DNA of 39,199 nucleotides from JAURVT01 sp049059935. Lineage in GTDB: Bacteria > Actinomycetota > Actinomycetes > Propionibacteriales > Nocardioidaceae. The notes under the pieces are model-generated. The model searched no databases and was not told the origin of the DNA. It saw only the letters and a program-made list of their open reading frames with translations. The stretch spans positions 1 through 39,199 of the forward strand of contig NZ_JBMGQR010000036.1 of the NCBI RefSeq assembly GCF_049059935.1. Reading direction: 5' to 3'. Both the position numbers and the translations under genes were made by a program. This document shows positions 8,310 to 16,157 of this stretch, one piece after another. Each line of letters opens with the position of its first letter. Position 1 is the stretch's first letter.

Positions 8310-8634
8310 CGGCTGCGATCGCCTCGTGGTGCCGGATGACCTCGCCGACGATGAACTGCAGGAACTTCTCGGCGAAGGCGGGGTCGAGGTCGGCCTCGTT
8401 CGCCAGGCTCCGCAGCCGCTCGATCTGGCGCCCCTCGCGTGCCGGGTCCGACGGCGCCAGCCCGTGCCGGGCCTTCAGCTCGCCGACCCGCTGGGTGCAC
8501 TTGAAGCGCTCGGCCAGCACGTGGATCAGGGCGGCGTCGATGTTGTCGATGCTGGCGCGCATCCGCTCCAGCTCGGCCCTCACCTCCGGCTCGGCTCCGG
8601 CCACGGTGGACGTCGGTGCGTCGGGCTCGCTCAC
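8296..8634 (-). CDS. Chorismate mutase (AroQ type, short high-GC form)
   Basis: The 112-residue all-helical product converts chorismate to prephenate in phenylalanine and tyrosine synthesis. The AroQ pattern is visible: an Arg in the first helix (ELERMRASIDNIDAALIHVLAERF), then QRVGELKARHG with the active-site Lys/Arg, DPAREGRQIERL in helix 2, and FLQFIVGEVIRHHE in the last helix. There is no signal peptide, so this is the cytoplasmic form, which in actinobacteria is often activated by DAHP synthase. GTG 8634 is supported by TAGACT 7 bases upstream, a leaderless arrangement. It heads a two-gene unit with the PPOX gene. Confidence 0.9.
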   Translation of the reverse strand: MSEPDAPTSTVAGAEPEVRAELERMRASIDNIDAALIHVLAERFKCTQRVGELKARHGLAPSDPAREGRQIERLRSLANEADLDPAFAEKFLQFIVGEVIRHHEAIAADADA

Positions 8635-8641
8635 GGCACGA

Positions 8642-8647
8642 AGTCTA
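8642..8647 (-). promoter_or_regulatory. -10 box, leaderless promoter of chorismate mutase
   Basis: Read on the minus strand, TAGACT is followed by 7 bases and the GTG start at 8634. This is the same leaderless geometry as at 1624 and 2840. No convincing -35 box is visible. Confidence 0.5.
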
Positions 8648-8685
8648 GGGGCGGGCCCGATTTCTCTCCCCGCGCCCTCGCCCGA

Positions 8686-8691
8686 TACAGT
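8686..8691 (+). promoter_or_regulatory. Probable -10 box of the tRNA-Thr promoter
   Basis: TACAGT fits TANNNT and lies 38 bases before the mature tRNA 5' end. No clear -35 box is seen. It stands back to back with the chorismate mutase promoter. Confidence 0.4.
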
Positions 8692-8729
8692 TGGCAGTCG
8701 GTCCGGCGGGCGATCCTCGTCCGGACTCC

Positions 8730-8805
8730 GCCGCCTTAGCTCAGTCGGCAGAGCGTCTCACTCGTAATGAGAAGGTCGTCGGTTCGATTCCGACAGGCGG
8801 CTCCA
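8730..8805 (+). tRNA. tRNA-Thr (anticodon CGT), CCA encoded
   Basis: The cloverleaf closes fully. The acceptor stem is GCCGCCT with AGGCGGC, the D-arm GCTC/GAGC, the anticodon stem TCTCA/TGAGA around loop CTCGTAA with anticodon CGT (reads ACG), and the T-arm GTCGG/CCGAC around TTCGATT. Discriminator T 8802 is followed by a templated CCA at 8803-8805. The 3' end borders a recombinase remnant, marking it as an integration site. Confidence 0.97.
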
Positions 8806-9033
8806 CCAAAGCCCCAGGTCAGTGGCCGTTTCGTGGGCTGCTCGTCGTGCGCCCGGGATAGCACGGGCCCCGAAGCAGCCGTGCGAGCAGCCAAGCTGCT
8901 CACGACTGGTCCTCCTGGTCAGCTCGCAACACGTGCCCCAGTTGCCGAGTGGCGTCATGGACACCTCGGTCTCGACGTGCGTGTGCGTGTTCGTCGTGAC
9001 ACCGATCTGCGAGTGGCCCAGGAGCTCCATCAC
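8758..9033 (-). pseudogene. Tyrosine recombinase (integrase) C-terminal remnant
   Basis: In the frame read leftward from 9033 the sequence VMELLGHSQIGVTTNTHTHV is the C-terminal motif of phage/AICE-type tyrosine recombinases, including the conserved LGHS and the region where the catalytic Tyr normally sits; here His stands in the TNTHTHV segment where TNTYTHV is usual. Nothing resembling the catalytic domain remains upstream: the frame changes directly into the excisionase gene. Downstream the frame runs through the tRNA and stops at its anticodon stem. It is a non-functional scar of an integrase gene. Confidence 0.75.
8790..8805 (+). other. Candidate attL core (3' end of tRNA-Thr)
   Basis: The 16 bases CCGACAGGCGGCTCCA recur in the same orientation at 22298-22313. 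Tyrosine recombinases commonly use a tRNA 3' end as attB, and a recombinase tail plus excisionase lie directly to the right. Assignment as an att site is inference. Confidence 0.5.
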
Positions 9034-9214
9034 GGCCGCCGGTGCTGCTCGGCAGAGACTCGACGTACCGCTGCAGCTCGCGCAACGGGATCCGGCGCGA
9101 GTTGCCGATCTGCACCGAGCCGATCTCGCCTGCGCGCATGAGCTCGTAGACCTTCGACCTGCTGATCGCGAGGTAGTCGGCGGCCTCGTGCGGCCGTAGC
9201 AGCGCTGCTTCCAT
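8900..9214 (-). CDS. Excisionase-type MerR-like helix-turn-helix protein, with out-of-family tail
   Basis: The first 55-60 residues are a typical excisionase/HTH_17 DNA-binding domain: MEAALLRPHEAADYLAISRS with the HTH AADYLAISRSKVYELM, then GEIGSVQIGNSRRIPLRELQRYVESL. Such proteins bind att-site arms and direct excision by the cognate integrase. The start at 9214 is firm, because GGAGG stands 7 bases upstream on the minus strand. The family normally ends soon after the RYVESL helix; here the frame continues for about 45 residues that are the wrong-frame reading of the integrase remnant. This indicates an internal deletion fused xis to the int tail. The protein may still bind DNA but has no integrase partner in the window. 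Confidence 0.75.
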   Translation of the reverse strand: MEAALLRPHEAADYLAISRSKVYELMRAGEIGSVQIGNSRRIPLRELQRYVESLPSSTGGRDGAPGPLADRCHDEHAHARRDRGVHDATRQLGHVLRADQEDQS

Positions 9215-9596
9215 GGTGTCCTCCACCGGTCCAGATGGCATCGGCGAGGTGCCGTGCCTGAGAGAAGGACACCGGTGGACGAGGGGTTTCGGTAGTGGAC
9301 TGCTGTTGCGTTCGCAGGGAGCAACCCGGCCTTCATGGGCCGCAGGTCCAGCCACCTCCCGCGGGCATTCTCCGACCACGTACGTTCCGCCGCGGGGGTC
9401 CACGTGCGAGGACAAGAGCGCCGATCGAGAACTCGTCCATTCGGACGATATATGGCGCGGTTTGCTCGACTTCTACCCCAGGTGATCGACACCCGAGGTA
9501 ATTTTTTGCCGACCGCAGGCCGCTGACGTTCGGGGCCGGTCGCGTCCGCTCGATACGACTGGCCTGCCCCCGCAGGTCGCGCCTGCAAGGAACTCC
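9215..9596. other. 382-base gene-free region before the surface protein gene
   Basis: No supported gene lies here. Two AT-rich patches (ACGATATATGG near 9447 and GGTAATTTTTTGCC near 9497) stand out in otherwise GC-rich DNA. They could hold the promoter of the surface protein gene or be scar tissue of the lost element. No clear -35/-10 pair or riboswitch was recognised. Confidence 0.6.
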
Positions 9597-12500
9597 ATGG
9601 TGGCCACCGCCCTCTCGACCTCCCTCCGCCGCGTCCTGGTCGGGCTGTCCGTGCTCGTGCTCGCGACGGCGGGTCTCGTCACCGCCTCGGTCGTGTCGCC
9701 CGATCCGGCCGACGCCGCCAAGGCGACGGGCGGGTCCGGCCGGTTCGTCGACTCGATCGAGTGGTTCACCTGGGGCAGCAACCGCCAGGGTCTGCCACGG
9801 GCGGGCCTGACGAAGACGCAGACGTTCACCGCAGCGGGGCAGACCGTCGCGGTCACCTGTCGCATCGGCGCGGTGACCGGTGGCGGCTCGAGCAGCACGC
9901 CGCTCGAGGCCTACCGGCCGGGCAACTGGCAGGGCGACGCCCTGGACGAGCTGTACAACATCGGCGGGCCGAACGGCGCCAACCAGCTCGTCAACGGCCT
10001 GTCCAACACCGCGACCGGGACGACCCCGACCTTCGACTTCTCGTGCAGCGCGACCCTGAACGGGGCCGCGCTGCCGCTCGCCGGCCTGGTGATGGCCGAC
10101 GCCGAGCAGAGCGGAGGCGGCGAGTACGTCGAGGCGACCATCCCGTCCGGTGCGACGTGGCGGATCATCGACCGCTACCGGTCGCCCGGGTGCACGCAGC
10201 AGTCCGACGCCGTGCGCACCGGCCAGACCCTCCGCCTGCGCAACCCCGCCTCGTCGACGTGCCCGAGCGGTCCCGCCGCCGTGGCCTTCATGGACGGGGC
10301 GTCCTCGGCGTCCAACGTGCAGGTCGCCGGCGGCGGCAAGTCGGCCATCGCGCTGGGCGTGGCCATCGACTTCGACTTCGGTGACGCACCGGCGTCCTAC
10401 GGGGTCGCCGGTCACGGGCTGCAGCGCTCGTACTCCGGTGGTGAGGTGCCGCAGGGCACCACCAACGTCAGCAGCGACGCGTTCGCGCTGGCCTCGCCGG
10501 ACCTGCCCGCGCTGCGGCTCGGGGCACTGGTGGACGCCGAGGGCGCGCAGCTGTCCAGCGCGAACGCCCTGGGCGACGACACCGACGGGACCGCCGCGTT
10601 CGGTGGCCCCGACGACGAGGACGCCACGACCTTCCCCACCCGGGTCGCCGTGACCCCGGGCGCGCCGTACACCCAGCAGGTCGCCTGCACCGGCACGCTG
10701 GCGGTGGCGGGCTGGATCGACTTCGACCGCAACGGAGCCTTCGGTGCCACCGAGCGCTCGGCCACCGCCACCTGCTCGGCGGGATCGGCGGACCTGACCT
10801 GGGACGTCCCCGCGTCGCTCGCCGCCGGCGACGTCTCGACCTTCGCCCGCATCCGGGCGTCGGCGCTCGCGGCGGACGTCGCGAACCCGGTCGGCGTGGC
10901 TCCCAACGGCGAGGTCGAGGACCACGCCCTCACGCTTCGTCGGCCGAGTATCGAGATCACGAAGACCGCCACGCTCGCCCCCGGCGCCGACGGTCGCGCT
11001 GACGCCGGCGACGCCGTCGCCTACGGGTTCGAGGTGACCAACACCGGGCTCGACGAGCTGACCGACGTGCAGGTCTCCGACCCCCGGGTCGGGGGCGCGG
11101 TCGCCTGCGGCAGCGGGCCGCTCGCCGTCGGCGCGAGTCGCACCTGCACCGGGGCCACCTACACCCTGACGCAGGACGACATCGACACGGGCAGCGTCAC
11201 GAACACCGCGACGGTCACCGCGCAGCCGCCGGCGGGCGACCGCGTCGGCGACACCGACACCGCCGTCACCCGCACCCCGGCCGCCCCCGGCCTCACGCTG
11301 GACAAGACGGCCGGCGAGATCGAGGACCTCGACGGCAACGGCCCCGACGCCGGCGACACGATCACCTATCGGTTCGCCCTGTCCAACACCGGCAACCAGC
11401 CGCTCGGCACGGTCTCGGTCAGCGACCCCAGGGTCGACCCCGTCACCTGCACGCCCGCGACCCTCCAGCCCGGCCAGGCGGCCACCTGCTCGCCGCGCAC
11501 GTACACGCTGACCCAGGCCGACGTGCAGGCCGGCGGCGTCGACAACACGGCCCGTGCCTCGGGCACCACCGCGGCCGGGCGCACCGTCACCACCTCGGAC
11601 TCGACCTCCACCGCCCTGGCCCGCGACCCCTCCCTGCTGCTCGACAAGCAGGCCGGCACCCCGGTGGACGTCGACGGCGACCAGCTCGTCGGCCCCGGCG
11701 ACACCATCGCCTACACGTTCGAGGTCACCAACTCGGGCAACACGACCGTCTCGGCCCTGACGGTGGCCGACCCGAAGGTCGGTGCCGTCGACTGCCCGGT
11801 CACCACGCTCGACCCGGACCAGAGCACCACCTGCACCGCGACCTACACGATCACCCAGGACGACGCCGACACCGGCAGCGTCGACAACCGCGCAACGGCC
11901 AACGCGTCCTCGCCCGGCAGCGCGGGCGTCGTCTCCAACGTCGACAGCACCGCCACGGCCACCCAGGCCGCGCCGGGCCTGCGGGTCCAGAAGACCGCCG
12001 GCACGCCCACGGACGTCGACGCCGACGGTCGCGTCGACGCCGGCGACACGATCACCTACCGCTTCGAGGTCACCAACACGGGCACGGTCACGGTCGGCCG
12101 CCTCACCATCTCGGACGCCAGGACCAACGGGGCCAACTGTCCGGTCACCCGGCTCGCGCCCCAGGCCAGCACCACCTGCACGAAGACGTACGCCATCAGC
12201 CAGGCCGACGTCGACGCCGGCCGGGTCGACAACTCGGCGACCGCCGCCGCCGTCGCACCCGACGGGACCGCGGTCGTCTCGGCCCCCGACACCACGTCCA
12301 CCCCCACCTCCACCGACGCGACGCTGACGGTCGACAAGGCCGTCGGGTCGGTGACCGACGTCGACCGCAACGGCACCGTCGACGCCGGTGACGCGGTGGT
12401 CTACCTCTTCACGGTGACCAACACCGGCGCCGTCACCCTCGACGGCGTCGGCGTGGTCGACCCGCTCCTGGCATCGGTCGACTGCCAGGCCACGGTGCTC

Positions 12501-14942
12501 GCGCCCGGGGCGCGGACCACCTGCACCGGCAGCCACACGATCACCCAGGCCGAGGTGAACGCCGGTGCCGTCGACAACTCCGCGACCGCCACCGCCGACA
12601 CCCCCGGGAACACCCGGGTGACCTCCGCGCCCGACACGACGTCGACCCCCACCGACACCACCGCGGCGCTGAGCCTCGTCAAGCGCGCCGGCACCCCCGT
12701 CGACGTCGACGGCGACGGCCTGATCGCCGCCGGCGACACCATCGGCTACACCTTCCAGGTCACCAACACCGGCGCCCCGACGGTGTCGGGCCTGCGGGTC
12801 GTCGACCCGCTGCTGGGAACCGTCTCGTGCCCGCGGACGACGCTGGACGCCGACGAGAGCACCACCTGCACGGGCACCTACACACTCACCCAGGCCGACG
12901 CCGACGCCGGCGAGGTCGACAACGCCGCGGTCGTCACCGGCGACGACCCTGCAGGCGACCCGGTGTCGTCCAACACCTCCTCGACGCGCACGCCGACCGA
13001 CACCGCGGCCGCGCTCACGCTCGACAAGTCGGTCGCGTCCACACGCGACGTGGACGCCGACGACCGGCTCGACGCCGGCGACACGATCGCCTACGAGTTC
13101 CGTGTCACCAACACCGGCGTCGTGACGACGACCTTCGTCGGGATCGACGACCCCCTCACCGGCGGGGCGAACTGCGCGAGGACCACGCTCGCGCCCGGGC
13201 AGTCGGTGACCTGCGAGCAGACCTACACGATCACCCAGGCGCAGGTCGACGCCGGCGTGGTGGAGAACACCGCCACCGCGCAGGCCCAGGATCCCGACGG
13301 CCAGGACGTCGAGTCGCCGTCCGACAGCACCCGCACCACGACCGAGCAGGTCGCCGGCCTCACGATCGACAAGGCCGTCGCGGGTCTCGACGACGCCGAC
13401 GCCGACGGCGAGCTCGGCGTCGGCGACTCGATCGCCTACTCCTTCGCGGTGCGCAACACCGGGACGCTCACCACGACCTCGCTCGACGTCGTGGACCCGC
13501 GGGTCGCGTCGGTCGACTGCCCCGTGACGTCCCTGGCGCCAGGCGCCGGCACGACCTGCACCGCGAGCCACCAGGTGACCCAGGACGACGTCGACGCCGG
13601 CAGCGTCGACAACACCGCGCGCGCCGAGGGCGAGACGCCCGGGGGCGACGCGGTGGTCTCTCCCGCCGACACGGTGTCGACGTCCATCGCCGCCGCCTCG
13701 GGCCTGACCCTCGACAAGCAGGCCGGCCCCGTCGTCGACGCCAACGGGAGCGGGCGCACCGACGCCGGTGACACGATCGCCTACGAGTTCGTCGTGCAGA
13801 ACGCCGGCGCCGTCACCCTGCGACAGCTCGCGATCGACGACCCGAAGGTCGGCACGGTGGGCTGTCCCTCGACGGTGCTCGCCCGCGGCACCGGGACGAC
13901 GTGCACGGCGACCTACACGCTGACGCAGGCCGACCTGGACGCCGGGACGGTGAGCAACACCGCGCAGGCCACGACCACCACCACCCGAGGGGCAGTTGTC
14001 CGGTCGCCCCAGGACACCGCCGACACGGACCTGGTGGTCTCGGCCACCCTGGTCCTGGACAAGCAGGCGTCGGCGCCCGCGGACACCGACCGCGACCGCG
14101 CGATCAGCGCCGGTGACACCATCGCGTACCGGTTCGTGGTGACCAACACGGGCACGCAGACGGTCGACGAGATCGCCGTCCAGGACGCCCGTGTGACGGT
14201 CGTCGACTGCCCGGTGACGGTGCTCGCACCCGGTGCGAGCACCACCTGCACCGCCACGTACGAGGTGACCCGCGCCGACATCCGCGCCGGGACCGCCGAC
14301 AACACCGCCACGGTCACCGGCGACTCGCCCGGTGGCACGACCACGACGAGCAGCCCCGACAGCACCAGCACCGCGCTGCCGACCCGGCCCTCGCTCTCGC
14401 TGGACAAGCAGGCCTCCCTCGACGACGCCGACGGTCGCCCCGACGCCGGCGAGACCATCACCTACCGTTTCGTGGTGACCAACTCCGGGGGTGTCGACGT
14501 CGACGACCTCGAGGTCGACGACCCCATGCTCGAGAGGTCGGGCGACGCGATCACCTGCCCGACGACGACCCTGGCGCCGGGCGAGACGACCACCTGCACG
14601 GCGAGGTACACCGTCACCGAGGCGACCGAGGGCAGGCTGGTGCGCAACGTCGCGACCGTGAACGCCTCCGGTCCCTCCGGTGACGCCGTCCTCAGCCCCT
14701 CGTCCACCGCGGTGGTCCCGGCGCAGGACGGCTCCGCCGGCGGCGGCGGTGACGGCGGTGACGACGCGGCCGACGGCGACGACACCGCTGGAGACGCGGA
14801 CCAGGCCGACGACGCCTCGGCCGACCTGCCCGACACCGGCGGACCGGCCGCGCTGTGGGTCGTCCTCGGCCTCGGAGCGGTGGCCGCGGGCGGGGCGACC
14901 GTGGGGGTCGACCGGCTGCGGCGACGACGGGCGCGAGCGTGA
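9597..14942 (+). CDS. Giant sortase-anchored repeat surface protein (CshA-NR2-like head, 11 DUF7507-type repeats, LPDTG)
   Basis: The 1781-residue product is a cell-wall-anchored surface protein, probably a fibril or adhesin. ATG 9597 has AAGGA 5 bases upstream. Residues 1-41 are a signal peptide ending near PADAA. Residues about 50-265 resemble the non-repeat region 2 of the streptococcal CshA fibril (VDSIEWFTWGSN...). Next comes a GEVED-like module (FDFGDAPASYG, GDDTDG, GWIDFDRNGAFG, NGEVEDHALTL). From residue 450 to about 1705 run 11 repeats of about 114 residues, each with a DxDxxGxxDAGDTI-like acidic loop, a VTNTG motif and TYTLTQADVDAG. A Gly/Asp linker leads to sorting signal LPDTG (residues 1744-1748), a hydrophobic segment and RRRR. 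The acidic loops may bind calcium. No sortase gene lies in the window. Confidence 0.9.
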   Translation: MVATALSTSLRRVLVGLSVLVLATAGLVTASVVSPDPADAAKATGGSGRFVDSIEWFTWGSNRQGLPRAGLTKTQTFTAAGQTVAVTCRIGAVTGGGSSSTPLEAYRPGNWQGDALDELYNIGGPNGANQLVNGLSNTATGTTPTFDFSCSATLNGAALPLAGLVMADAEQSGGGEYVEATIPSGATWRIIDRYRSPGCTQQSDAVRTGQTLRLRNPASSTCPSGPAAVAFMDGASSASNVQVAGGGKSAIALGVAIDFDFGDAPASYGVAGHGLQRSYSGGEVPQGTTNVSSDAFALASPDLPALRLGALVDAEGAQLSSANALGDDTDGTAAFGGPDDEDATTFPTRVAVTPGAPYTQQVACTGTLAVAGWIDFDRNGAFGATERSATATCSAGSADLTWDVPASLAAGDVSTFARIRASALAADVANPVGVAPNGEVEDHALTLRRPSIEITKTATLAPGADGRADAGDAVAYGFEVTNTGLDELTDVQVSDPRVGGAVACGSGPLAVGASRTCTGATYTLTQDDIDTGSVTNTATVTAQPPAGDRVGDTDTAVTRTPAAPGLTLDKTAGEIEDLDGNGPDAGDTITYRFALSNTGNQPLGTVSVSDPRVDPVTCTPATLQPGQAATCSPRTYTLTQADVQAGGVDNTARASGTTAAGRTVTTSDSTSTALARDPSLLLDKQAGTPVDVDGDQLVGPGDTIAYTFEVTNSGNTTVSALTVADPKVGAVDCPVTTLDPDQSTTCTATYTITQDDADTGSVDNRATANASSPGSAGVVSNVDSTATATQAAPGLRVQKTAGTPTDVDADGRVDAGDTITYRFEVTNTGTVTVGRLTISDARTNGANCPVTRLAPQASTTCTKTYAISQADVDAGRVDNSATAAAVAPDGTAVVSAPDTTSTPTSTDATLTVDKAVGSVTDVDRNGTVDAGDAVVYLFTVTNTGAVTLDGVGVVDPLLASVDCQATVLAPGARTTCTGSHTITQAEVNAGAVDNSATATADTPGNTRVTSAPDTTSTPTDTTAALSLVKRAGTPVDVDGDGLIAAGDTIGYTFQVTNTGAPTVSGLRVVDPLLGTVSCPRTTLDADESTTCTGTYTLTQADADAGEVDNAAVVTGDDPAGDPVSSNTSSTRTPTDTAAALTLDKSVASTRDVDADDRLDAGDTIAYEFRVTNTGVVTTTFVGIDDPLTGGANCARTTLAPGQSVTCEQTYTITQAQVDAGVVENTATAQAQDPDGQDVESPSDSTRTTTEQVAGLTIDKAVAGLDDADADGELGVGDSIAYSFAVRNTGTLTTTSLDVVDPRVASVDCPVTSLAPGAGTTCTASHQVTQDDVDAGSVDNTARAEGETPGGDAVVSPADTVSTSIAAASGLTLDKQAGPVVDANGSGRTDAGDTIAYEFVVQNAGAVTLRQLAIDDPKVGTVGCPSTVLARGTGTTCTATYTLTQADLDAGTVSNTAQATTTTTRGAVVRSPQDTADTDLVVSATLVLDKQASAPADTDRDRAISAGDTIAYRFVVTNTGTQTVDEIAVQDARVTVVDCPVTVLAPGASTTCTATYEVTRADIRAGTADNTATVTGDSPGGTTTTSSPDSTSTALPTRPSLSLDKQASLDDADGRPDAGETITYRFVVTNSGGVDVDDLEVDDPMLERSGDAITCPTTTLAPGETTTCTARYTVTEATEGRLVRNVATVNASGPSGDAVLSPSSTAVVPAQDGSAGGGGDGGDDAADGDDTAGDADQADDASADLPDTGGPAALWVVLGLGAVAAGGATVGVDRLRRRRARA
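10944..14716 (+). repeat. Array of 11 in-frame repeats of about 342-345 bp
   Basis: Repeats start with a K-containing strand (ITKTA, LTLDK, LLLDK, LRVQK, LTVDK, LSLVK, LTLDK, LTIDK, LTLDK, LVLDK, LSLDK) at a spacing of about 114 codons. Copies differ from one another at many codons, so this is an old array, though short blocks such as CCAACACCGG and GACGCCGGCGACAC recur in most copies and could support recombination and length variation. Confidence 0.9.
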
Positions 14943-15397
14943 CGGCCCGGCGCCGGCCGGTCGCCTGTCTGCTCGTGGCCGCGGCCGCCTTGTCGCTCGC
15001 GGCCTGCACCGGCGGCCAGGACGGTCAGGACGGCCCGGCTGCCGCCCCGACCAGCAGCGTGCCGACCAACATCTCACCGACGCTCGCACCCACCCCCGAC
15101 TTCCGGGGCGACCCGCGCGGTGTGATCGCCGACGTCGAGGTCGACTCCTGCGACACCGATCCAGGCACCGTCGTGGCCAAGGGCAGCGTCACCAACAGCG
15201 CGAGCAAGCCCCGCGACATCGCCGTGGTGATCAGCTGGGCCGTGCCCGGCAGCGGAGACGTGCTCGCGCGTGCGGCCGCCACGCTGCGCGACGTCCCTCC
15301 CGGCAGCACCGAGGTCTGGTCGGTGCGGACCACGCTCACCGCGAACGCCGAGGTCTCGTGCGTGACGTCGGCCCAGCGAGGAACCCTCAGCAGCTAG
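14939..15397 (+). CDS. Small lipoprotein with FxLYD-like beta domain
   Basis: The 152-residue product has a short signal peptide ending in lipobox LAAC with Cys23, a Pro/Thr/Ser-rich linker (about residues 30-58) and a C-terminal beta-sandwich-like domain (VEVDSCDTDPGTVVAKGSVT... LRDVPPGSTEVWSV). The pattern of comparing a variant and a pre-existing strand (GSVTNSASKPRDIAV) resembles FxLYD/DUF3426-type domains, with two Cys that could form a disulfide. Start GTG 14939 overlaps the surface-protein stop as GTGA, so the two are translationally coupled. It is therefore probably exported with the surface protein and may assist it at the membrane; function unknown. Confidence 0.7.
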   Translation: MTARRRPVACLLVAAAALSLAACTGGQDGQDGPAAAPTSSVPTNISPTLAPTPDFRGDPRGVIADVEVDSCDTDPGTVVAKGSVTNSASKPRDIAVVISWAVPGSGDVLARAAATLRDVPPGSTEVWSVRTTLTANAEVSCVTSAQRGTLSS

Positions 15398-15475
15398 CGC
15401 CCCAGCAGGACCGCAGCAGACCCCTCGCTCCTCGCGCTGACGACGAGGCGCCCATTGTGCCGTGGGCAGCCGCAG

Positions 15476-15970
15476 TCAGGGCCGGGTCGTGCGGATGCTT
15501 GCCATCATGCCTACGGGGACGGCCTCGTAGTTGGCCGCCAGGAGGAGCCGCTCGGGCGACGGGAGCGTGTGGAGCGCGGCGGTGGGGACCGGTCGGCCGA
15601 GGTGGTAGCCCTGGACCGAGTCGCAGCCCATCGTGATGAGCGCGGCGAGCTGGACGGGCGTCTCGACGCCCTCGGCGACCACGCGCAGTCCGCACCCGTG
15701 GGCGGCGCCGACGATGAGCTCGAGGAGCTCGCGGTCGCCGGGGCCGTCGGCGGCGACGAAGGAGCGGTCGACCTTGAGGGTGTCGACGGCCAGGTGTCGC
15801 ATCTGTGAGATCGAGGTGTAGCCGGTCCCGAAGTCGTCGATGCTGACCGACACGCCCATGTCGCGGAGGGCGGCGACCCGGGCCATCGCGGTGGGGACGT
15901 CGAGGACGACGGTCTCGGTGATCTCCACGACCAGGCGCTGGGGGGCGACGTCGTGCTCGGCGCCCTGGAC
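15476..15970 (-). pseudogene. Truncated EAL-domain (c-di-GMP phosphodiesterase) gene, C-terminal half
   Basis: The frame encodes the back half of an EAL domain: DVAPQRLVVEITETVV, SIDDFGTGYTS, VDTLKVDRSF, VVAEGVET and CDSVQGYHLGRPVP. These include the metal-binding Glu and Asp-Asp residues and the loop-6 region. The front half, with the signature ExLxR and the first Asn ligand, is missing. Homology fades about 15 codons before VVEITET and an in-frame stop lies near base 16058. The only in-frame start is GTG 15928, inside the domain. No GGDEF or membrane part is present. It could not hydrolyse c-di-GMP and is best read as a decayed gene, cut where the DUF4304-like gene's promoter region begins. 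Confidence 0.8.
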
Positions 15971-16144
15971 CGGTGTCCCGTCCCCATCGAACCGGTCGCG
16001 ACTCGCGATCGGGACGGGGGCCGATGGTCCGGGTCCCGCGAGGCGATCGCTGACCGGTCACCGCTTGTCTTCAGACGGCCTCGGGTCTGGGAGGGTGCAG
16101 TCGCGGAGGTCGTGCGTCGCCGCGACGTGCGCGCCGATCTGCCC

Positions 16145-16150
16145 GATACT
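16145..16150 (+). promoter_or_regulatory. -10 box, leaderless promoter
   Basis: GATACT lies 7 bases before the GTG at 16158, with no ribosome binding site between. The arrangement matches the other leaderless promoters in the window. Confidence 0.45.
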
Positions 16151-16157
16151 CGGCACC

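Noticed and set aside
8758..8810. A protein-like LSESNRRPSHYE tail in a minus-strand frame
   Set aside because: It is the reverse reading of the tRNA gene, a common annotation artefact.
9475..9485. ACCCCAGGTGA recurs at 22319-22329 and might be a further att-like repeat
   Set aside because: An 11-base match is expected many times by chance in a GC-rich 39-kb window, and it is not part of the tRNA core.
10944..14716. The regular repeats could be mistaken for a CRISPR array
   Set aside because: Repeats are about 342 bp, in frame and encode a protein domain; there are no short identical repeats with unique spacers.
9333..15089. A 1918-residue open frame on the minus strand opposite the surface protein gene
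   Set aside because: It is the antisense of a high-GC repetitive gene, where stop codons are rare. The translation is low-complexity Gly/Arg/Val and matches no fold.
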